Positions 58,004 to 64,000 of a stretch of 64,000 bases of DNA are shown piece after piece. The notes beneath the pieces were generated by a model that saw only the letters and a list, made by a program, of their open reading frames with translations, did no database searches and was not told where the DNA came from. Every line of letters begins with the position of its first letter. The first letter of the stretch is position 1. This stretch comes from Rheum nobile (Eukaryota > Streptophyta > Magnoliopsida > Caryophyllales > Polygonaceae): contig WOAB01000226.1 of assembly GCA_027886185.1 (NCBI GenBank), positions 2,914,001-2,978,000 of the forward strand, given 5' to 3'. The translations under genes and the position numbers were made by a program.

Positions 58004-58640
58004 CTAATCATCATCGCTATCAGAGCCCCTCTCTAGCCTAGATTGCAAACGCTCCGCCATCTCCCGATCACGTGCTTCTCGCTCAGCTGCTTCCTGCTCA
58101 GCCGCCGACCTGGATGATGAACCCCTCTCGTATATAGATGACACTCTGGGCCGTGGGGTGGCTGATGACTCACCCGTCGAGAACTGGCTCTGGGACTGTC
58201 GCTGTGACGCACACACCGGTGGATCAGCAACAGGTATCTCGTCGACATTGATAATGTCCGTAATCCTCTGCCATTCCTCCATCCCGCCACCTCCTCGCAG
58301 AATAACCTCCCGGACATGCGCCCTCACCATGTTCAACCGCTGTGCTCATTAACGAATAATGTTAAGTGAATAAACTTTAAAGAAAATTATAAATACATAA
58401 TATGATAGATTCTAGAACCTAAACATACCTGAGATGCATCCAAAGCCGGAACAACATGGCGTCTGGGATGAGGTATCTCGGTCGCGTCGTGTCTGACATA
58501 TGGATGTGAAATAGGAAGGAACCAATCGAGATACTCCTTATCCATATCATAATCAGCAACAACCAACGGACTATCTAAGAGCTCAGTGCAAAGATGCTCA
58601 TCCAAGCGATCCCAACCGTCCTAGTGAGCATCAAAGTTGA
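58004..58640 (-). pseudogene. Plant-mobile-domain-like gene, 3' part only
   Basis: Minus strand: upstream exon to 58429 (DGWDRLDEHLCTELLDSP, then MDKEYLDWFLPISHPYVRHD), intron 58428-58340 with GT...CAG borders, last exon 58339-58004 (LNMVRAHVREVILRGGGGME, then a serine/acid-rich tail ending in three aspartates). The WF...HP pattern and layout resemble the C-terminal part of transposon-derived plant mobile domain (MAIN-like) proteins. An in-frame TAG lies near 58624. The N-terminal domain is missing where the retroelement begins. Confidence 0.55.
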
Positions 58641-58737
58641 TGTGACCCAGCCCTCCATGTCAGCTACAGAGGAGGAAGACGCCATGAGACTTCCGCGTAC
58701 AGGTCCTATCACCCGCGCCAGAGCGAAGAGTGTCTAA
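58641..58737 (+). pseudogene. Retrotransposon polyprotein C-terminal fragment
   Basis: About 30 codons end in RTGPITRARAKSV and a TAA at 58735-58737. GPITRARAK is common near the end of plant gypsy gag-pol proteins. It lies just upstream of a candidate LTR, where the end of pol is expected. Confidence 0.5.
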
Positions 58738-58806
58738 GCAGCGACACAATCCTTGGTGACCAGACTTGTAGCCAGTCACGGCCAGATCACTACATCGTCC
58801 GAGCTT

Positions 58807-59494
58807 CTGTATCTAATCAGCTTAGCCGTGAATGACTCCTCTACAGCTACAGCCATTCTGAGCTAGATTTAGGAGACTTTCTATTTCTAGTTCTTACTAT
58901 TTTTAGACATTGCTTCTTTAGTACTTCCTATGTACATTATTTCTATTTTTAGTAGCTGCTAGTTCTGGGTGGTTTCCATTTATGTTAAATGGGCCGCCAG
59001 ATTTAGTAACTAGAGAGTCTGGCCCATTAGGTCAACTCTCTAGTATAAATAGGAACTCTTGTCTTTTTTTCTATGACGTCAAATTAGAGCTTTTGTTTAC
59101 AGTCGAGTAATCTCCTGAAACCCGGGCCCTAACGTCAACAATTAACGCGTTTCTAGTCGAACTATCCTGGCGCGTTAATTCGGTTACACATATTACCCGC
59201 AAACAAACACCAAACACAAACCCTAATTCCCCTACCCCTCACGGCTGCCCCACCTCCTCCACTAGTGCAGCCGCCGAACACCCTCCTAGCCCTAGTCATG
59301 GCCGCCGCCCCTCACCTCTCTTCCGCCACGCCTCCCTCCATCATCGCCGCACCTCCACCCTCCAGCCGCCGGTGCTTACGACTCCCTACAGTCGTCGCCT
59401 CATCTATTCCACTTCCGAAGAGTTATTTCGCACTACTATGCGTTCATCGGATCCTTGACAACAACTTGTAGTCTTTCCGTCGGGCAATGTTACA
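58807..59494 (+). repeat. Candidate LTR of a second retroelement family
   Basis: Starts TGTATC and ends TGTTACA. It is followed 5 bp later by a Met-tRNA-type primer-binding site. It contains a TATA-like TATAAATAGG at about 59044. No second copy lies in the window, so the ends are inferred from the terminal bases and neighbours only. Confidence 0.55.
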
Positions 59495-59499
59495 TCAAC

Positions 59500-59511
59500 T
59501 GGCATCAGAGC
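59500..59511 (+). other. Primer-binding site
   Basis: TGGCATCAGAGC, one base different from the usual plant LTR-retrotransposon site complementary to initiator Met-tRNA. Confidence 0.8.
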
Positions 59512-60605
59512 CTACGAATCGCGCAAGTCGTTCCAACTCTTCTTTCAATCACTCATTTGCTTCCGTAAATCAATTCCTACATAAAAAAAACAAAAAAAAC
59601 CCTAGATCTTGCTCTAGGAACCCAATTTTTTTTCCCTTGCAATCTGAATTCGAAAAACGCAACAAAATCCTAGGTTTGGTGGTTGAGAAATTCGGCCATC
59701 ATCACAAACCAACAATTTTTTTTTTCTGCACAGCCGCACCTTCCACACAGATTTTTTAGCAAATTCTTGTGTTTTGCTTGGTTCGTGATTGTCTTTTCTG
59801 TAGATCCGCTTGCATATAGGCTTAGATAGTTTGCTTGCAACTGTGTTTGCCTTGTTTGCGCCAAAAATCTGCATCATCTGAATCTCCTTCTTCTTCCCAC
59901 TTGAATCATTGAATTTCTGAATTCTGGCTGCTGTAATTTCTGGTTCTGTTGTTCGTGTTCTCTGCTGAACTTTTGCTGCTATAATTTCTGGGTGCGCTGT
60001 CATCAATTTGCTACACTACGTTTGTTGTGCTTGTTGCGCCGTTCTCTTCTTATTGCGGCTGTTTGTTCTGTAATTTCTGGGTTGTTCGCAGATTTAAAAA
60101 AAAAAAATCAGTAGTTGTTCGCAGCTTACAATAAAAAAAAATATAAAAATTGGAACCACACAAGCCAAAATAAGGCAAGTGCGTTTCTTTGCAGTGCAAG
60201 AAGGGAGAGTCCGATCTTGAATCTGGCACATTCAATTCAAAAAAAAAAACGAGACCACACAAGCCAAAATAAGGCAAGTGCGTCTCTTCGCAAGTGATTC
60301 ATTTACCGTCTTCTATATCTGTCACTGTCTGGGCTGCATATCTTGGCTGACTATGTTGTGCTTGCATCTGTGCTTATATCCTTGCATATCTACTTTCGAC
60401 ATTTTCTTTGCTGAGCATTGCCTTGATTTTGTTGATTGTTGTGTGACTTGCTTTAGCCAGCTCGTAACCGCCCACACGGCCATCCATATTAGTTTTCAGA
60501 GTGATTGCTTGTTGAGTTCGGTTCTGCTTACCTGTTCGTTATTTCTCTTTTGCTGTTGTTGTTTGCTTTGTTCCCATGGTTTGCTATTTCTTGTTGTCAG
60601 GTACC
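59512..60605 (+). other. Untranslated leader between primer-binding site and gag
   Basis: About 1.1 kb of T- and GC-mixed sequence with no convincing gene. A direct repeat (ACCACACAAGCCAAAATAAG at about 60156 and 60253, period 97 bp) lies inside. Confidence 0.55.
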
Positions 60606-60866
60606 ATGTCCGAAGGTGATACTGTAATATCCCGCATTTTATAAGGGTATTTTGAAAGTTTTCTTATGCCCGTATTACTAGACGGATTAAATTCAGAGAA
60701 GATCGGACATTCTGTAATATGTTTGAGCTCTGTATATTTTTCTGAGTAATATATAATACAGTTGAAGTGTTTTCGGGGTTAATTTGTCGTTAGTGTATGA
60801 ATATATTTAACCCGGAGTTAAGGAATTTAACCCCAAAGTGAATTCGGATAAGACGAAGCATTTTAG

Positions 60867-60915
60867 CCTTCACCGCACCCAGCGACAGACGCCACCGCAC
60901 CCGCAACAAGGGCAA
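60867..60915. repeat. CACCGCACCCGC cluster upstream of the LTR TATA box
   Basis: CACCGCACCCAGCG and CCACCGCACCCGCAAC, two copies within 45 bp. The word is not palindromic, unlike in the other two LTRs. Confidence 0.75.
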
Positions 60916-61302
60916 AAAACAGAGCGTCGTCTTCGCGATAAACTTCAGCTGCAAGTGGCATTGTGGCAGGCCGTTTGAGCAGTCAAGTGGACGTCCAAGT
61001 GGCTCTTTGCCTTGTCCCCTAGCTTGTCCCCTTAGAGGAAAGCTCGAGTTGAGCTATAAAAGGAGATGAAATCCGAAGCCAAACTCGATCGTCTTCTTAC
61101 CTCCTCTGTTTTCCTCTGTTTTTCTCCATTAAAACCGAGCTTTTGAGCTTCGTGTGTGAGAGAGATCGAGTGTTTCTTGAGTTGAGAAGGAGCTCTTGAG
61201 TGTTGTTTGAAGGTTTAAGAAGGTTGGAGATCAAACCATAGACAAATCAAAGTCGAACGAAGTGATTTGGGTGAGTTCTCCATCGAAAATATGTCTCGAC
61301 CT

Positions 61303-61362
61303 TCGCCACTGTAACCTGGCCGCACCCGTGGCAGAGGCTCCACCGCACCCGCGGCGAGCCTT
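61303..61362. repeat. CACCGCACCCGC cluster downstream of the LTR TATA box
   Basis: GGCCGCACCCGTGGC and CCACCGCACCCGCGGCGAG, two copies. Same relative position as the downstream clusters at 53868-54002 and, on the minus strand, 1220-1275. Confidence 0.75.
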
Positions 61363-64000
61363 GTCCGAGTGTGTGTTCTTGGGTGTTTGGCTTTGGGTGA
61401 GGCTCGATTCCTTCGATTCTTTTCGTATTCTTTTAGATTCATATATAAGTGTATTGGATCTAAGTTAGGATCTTGTTATGGGTCGTTTCTTAGGGATTTA
61501 TTATCCAAGACCTGTTCCAGTTCAGACCCAGGAACCCATTTCTAAGCTTTGTTCAAGCTCTTGTCGGATCTAAGGCAAGTGGCGGTTCGCTCTTGCTCAT
61601 CATTCCATACTTTCATTAATTATCAATTGTTTGTTGTTAATTAATTTGGGATGATTCATCTGCTTAAGTTGGAAACAGTTTTGATAAATAATTTGATAAA
61701 AAGAAGTGCTGTTATAATAGGTTGTATATTGCTAGATACAGCGCTATTATGTTCATAATGGTTTTGTTGTGGATTTTAAAGGTGAATTTCATATGAAAGA
61801 TTATAATAGGTTGCATAAACTGTTAGTAGCAACGCTATTTTGATATATATATATATATATATATATATAGATTGATAGATCTATGATGTTGGCCTTGATG
61901 GCTTTGTTTTGATGTGATATATGACTGTGTTGAACTGTTAGTTAGCACGAGTATTCGTAGGAACGTTTACTGAGGCCCAGGAGGTCCAGTCGTTTCTTAA
62001 TAATTAATGAATAAAGGGCTTTAGTCCCTAATACCTTGGTGGGTCATGACTAGCCTCTATACTTTAGTATAGAGGTGGTGCACTTAGCTAGTGTCACACT
62101 TACCTCGGGAGCAAATCTCGGGATATGCTCCCAGGAAATCTCTCGTCTCGGGACGAGCAGATCATAATAAAAGTTTATAATGTGGTGTGTGGTTTGGTTT
62201 TGGAATTAAATCAGATAAGTGCTTTAGCACACATAATTGATATACCCTCAGGCGAGTAGTGCAGCTAGGTAATAGTGCAGCCAGGAAAACTCGTCTTGAC
62301 TTTGATCAGAGTAAAGTTCTCTTTCCAATCTGGATTCGCTCTGGGGCGGTGAGGTTGGTCGTGAGCCGAAACATCTAAAGTCAGCTTTTGAACGCTTGTG
62401 TGTATATTATAAATTAAGTTTCCCAACATTTGTCATGCTTCCTATAAGGCTCATTTCATTTGGAGTCTTCTTTTGGGATTGATTGCTGTGAGGCTCGGTC
62501 TCCAGAATCTTCTCTTGTTTATACCTTTTCATGTATTCCAGTAGGAGTATGATGGTTGACTATCGTTATCGGTTGTTATTCGAGAAGCGAGGAGTCTAAC
62601 CTAATACGACTGCTTCAAACCACTCTGCTTTGTACCCTTGCATAGTCTTTCATTAGACTAACCAACCGTAATTATTTCCTTGTATGGTTGGCTGGTGTCA
62701 TCCGTTCGATTCGGCACATCAGGTGTGTTGAAGATCCGAGAAGGCTAGAACGACTATGAAGATGAACGGTGTTTTGAAGAGTTATTTTGTTTTAAGACTT
62801 CCGTTGTGTTAATAATGCTTTGATATAAAGACTTCCGCTGTATTAAATTATGATGATGTATTTCATTTTGTCTGGAATCATGTGTAATTCCGAGACTGTG
62901 GTTTAATAAAAGTTATGATATTTGGTATTGTAACTGTGGTTTGATAGTTATATCGTTTGGAAAAGCCTGGGGTGACTTCGGGGTTTTCGTCCGAGGTCAT
63001 CGGCAGTAATACTTTCAAATAGTGTGAAATTTGGGGGTGTTACAGATACAACCCGCGATACAGGCTCAGAGACTGCTGACCAAAAGATGCTACGAGAGAT
63101 GCTTGCTGCTAACAAAGTTAGAGATGCACAGATAGCCGAGCTCTTGCGTCAGAATGCAGAGCTCTTATCTCGACAGCAACCGCCTTCGATCGCTATAGTA
63201 GCTTTTGATCAGGGTCAGTTACAGGCAGATGAGTTGAGCGCACTAGCCCTAGAAAAGGCAAAGGGTAAAGCTGTGATGCTTCCCTCCACATCGACTCCAG
63301 GCCAACTGAAACACTTGGAGTCGCAGAAAGAAAGCACTGTCGTCCCGCAGCGTCGTCGACAACGACGGTCTACACAGGTCGTGATCCGGGAGGAGGACCC
63401 TGAAGTTGCAGAGGCAGATGATGAAAGTTCCCAGGAGGAACATGAGGACGATCAGGTTCATTCCAGTGGTCGACATAGGCAAGCCCGCCAGCCTCCTACA
63501 GGTCGACCACCCCGCCAGCCGTCTGGTTCGCATCGTTAGCAGCCTCCGCGTCAGCATCGTCACCGGCAATCTTCTGTTGTGCCGTTTGATGTTGATGCAT
63601 TTCAGGATCATCAGAGTGTCCGCACTCCTATCTATTCGGATGAGGAGGATCAGTTTGATGAGTACGACCAAGAGGAGGATGAGGGTCAGTTTGGGTATGC
63701 TCATGGTTTTCACCCGCCATTACAGGATCCCCCTGAGTTACAGCAGCACCATACCAGCTATGTTCCACCTCCTCACCTGCCTCAGAATCAGGCAGCGTAT
63801 TGGAACGCTGTCCAGTACGGCAACTGACAGCCGCTCGCCAGCACCAGCGCCCCGCCGCCGACCATCAACGTCAGCGATAACCTGCTCGCGACTCGCCACC
63901 GTATGCCAGACCATAATACGATCAATATGCAGCTCCTCCCCCGCATGCAGCTCGTCACTTCGAGCACCATGAGGACCCTACAACAAAATTTCCTGACCGT

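Larger units (their letters stand above)
48360..58640. mobile_element. Second composite MULE-type element: B3, transposase-OTU, GRF and PMD-like genes
   Basis: A group of genes typical of plant transposons, linked by shared AAACGC(T/C)AC palindromes in the upstream regions of its plus-strand genes. Order: B3-domain gene (+), transposase-OTU gene (+), GRF zinc-finger gene (+), plant-mobile-domain-like gene (-). I could not identify terminal inverted repeats. The right side is cut by the gypsy retroelement beginning near 58640 and the left limit is set only by the first palindrome. Treating the four genes as one element is inference from the shared motif and context. Confidence 0.5.
60623..63044 (+). 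mobile_element. Solo gypsy LTR inside gag
   Basis: 2422 bp, TGTAATATCCCG ... GGGGGTGTTACA, with target duplication GATAC (60618-60622 and 63045-63049). Closest in the window to the LTR at 1-2040. The TATA box CTATAAAAGG (about 61053) lies between two GC-rich clusters. A (TA)n run occurs at about 61843-61868. Confidence 0.95.
60606..64000 (+). pseudogene. gag: gag gene interrupted by a solo LTR
   Basis: Starts MSEGD at 60606, is broken at 60622, and resumes after the LTR and its duplication at 63050 in the same frame (TRDTGSETADQKML). The N-terminus is a coiled-coil-like helix (AQIAELLRQNAELLSRQQ), then a basic and glutamine-rich part. TAG at 63537 (one change from CAG) and TGA at 63825 interrupt it. 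After 63825 another frame carries on (YDQYAAPPPHAARHFEHH, then DPTTKF), so a frameshift is likely near 63824. The window ends before the capsid core. The first LTR-derived ATG at 63024 is not the real start. Confidence 0.8.

Noticed and set aside
63024..63049. ATG at 63024 as the start of gag
   Set aside because: This part is the end of the solo LTR; the authentic start is at 60606.

Overview
This is nuclear DNA of a flowering plant. It is AT-rich, has spliced plant-type genes, and is dominated by plant transposable elements: Ty3/gypsy long terminal repeats (LTRs), Helitrons, Mutator-like elements (MULEs), hAT-type miniatures, a tRNA-derived SINE and a TRIM. I cannot name the species. The one convincing ordinary host gene is an intact pectin methylesterase/invertase inhibitor-type gene at 7667-8275. 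A small uncertain host-like gene lies at 5452-5943.

Layout. 1-2040 is most of a minus-strand gypsy LTR. 2041-4700 holds Helitron remnants and a degenerate minisatellite. 5.2-8.5 kb is the host-gene island, with a solo LTR (6456-7326) between the two genes. 9019-33560 is one Helitron split by three later insertions, each with target-site duplications: a long-TIR MULE (9534-10426), a 13-kb MULE (12132-25114) and a gypsy element (26427-33115). The gypsy element itself contains a TRIM and a hAT-like insert. A related Helitron follows head to tail (33561-37360) and carries a SINE. 37.4-47.7 kb is AT-rich DNA with further Helitron ends and possible captured exons.

Two MULE systems stand out. The 13-kb MULE encodes a FAR1/MULE-type transposase on the plus strand and, convergently, a Ulp1 (C48) protease-domain protein on the minus strand. 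Its noncoding DNA, but not the surrounding Helitron, is packed with GAATATC/GCATATC words. This resembles the arrangement of Arabidopsis VANDAL elements, whose VANC proteins recognise short element-specific motifs. The second system (about 48.36-58.64 kb) has an intact small B3-domain gene, a transposase-OTU protease gene, a GRF zinc-finger gene and a plant-mobile-domain-like gene. The first three each have AAACGC(T/C)AC palindromes upstream of their TATA boxes, which suggests an element-specific regulatory circuit with the B3 protein as candidate reader.

Most element genes are decayed, largely by stops that C-to-T (or complementary G-to-A) changes explain, as expected of methylated DNA. Two solo LTRs of one gypsy family (53177-55583 and 60623-63044) interrupt coding sequence precisely: one beside the probable catalytic histidine of the OTU domain, the other six codons into a retrotransposon gag gene. 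The window ends inside that gag.
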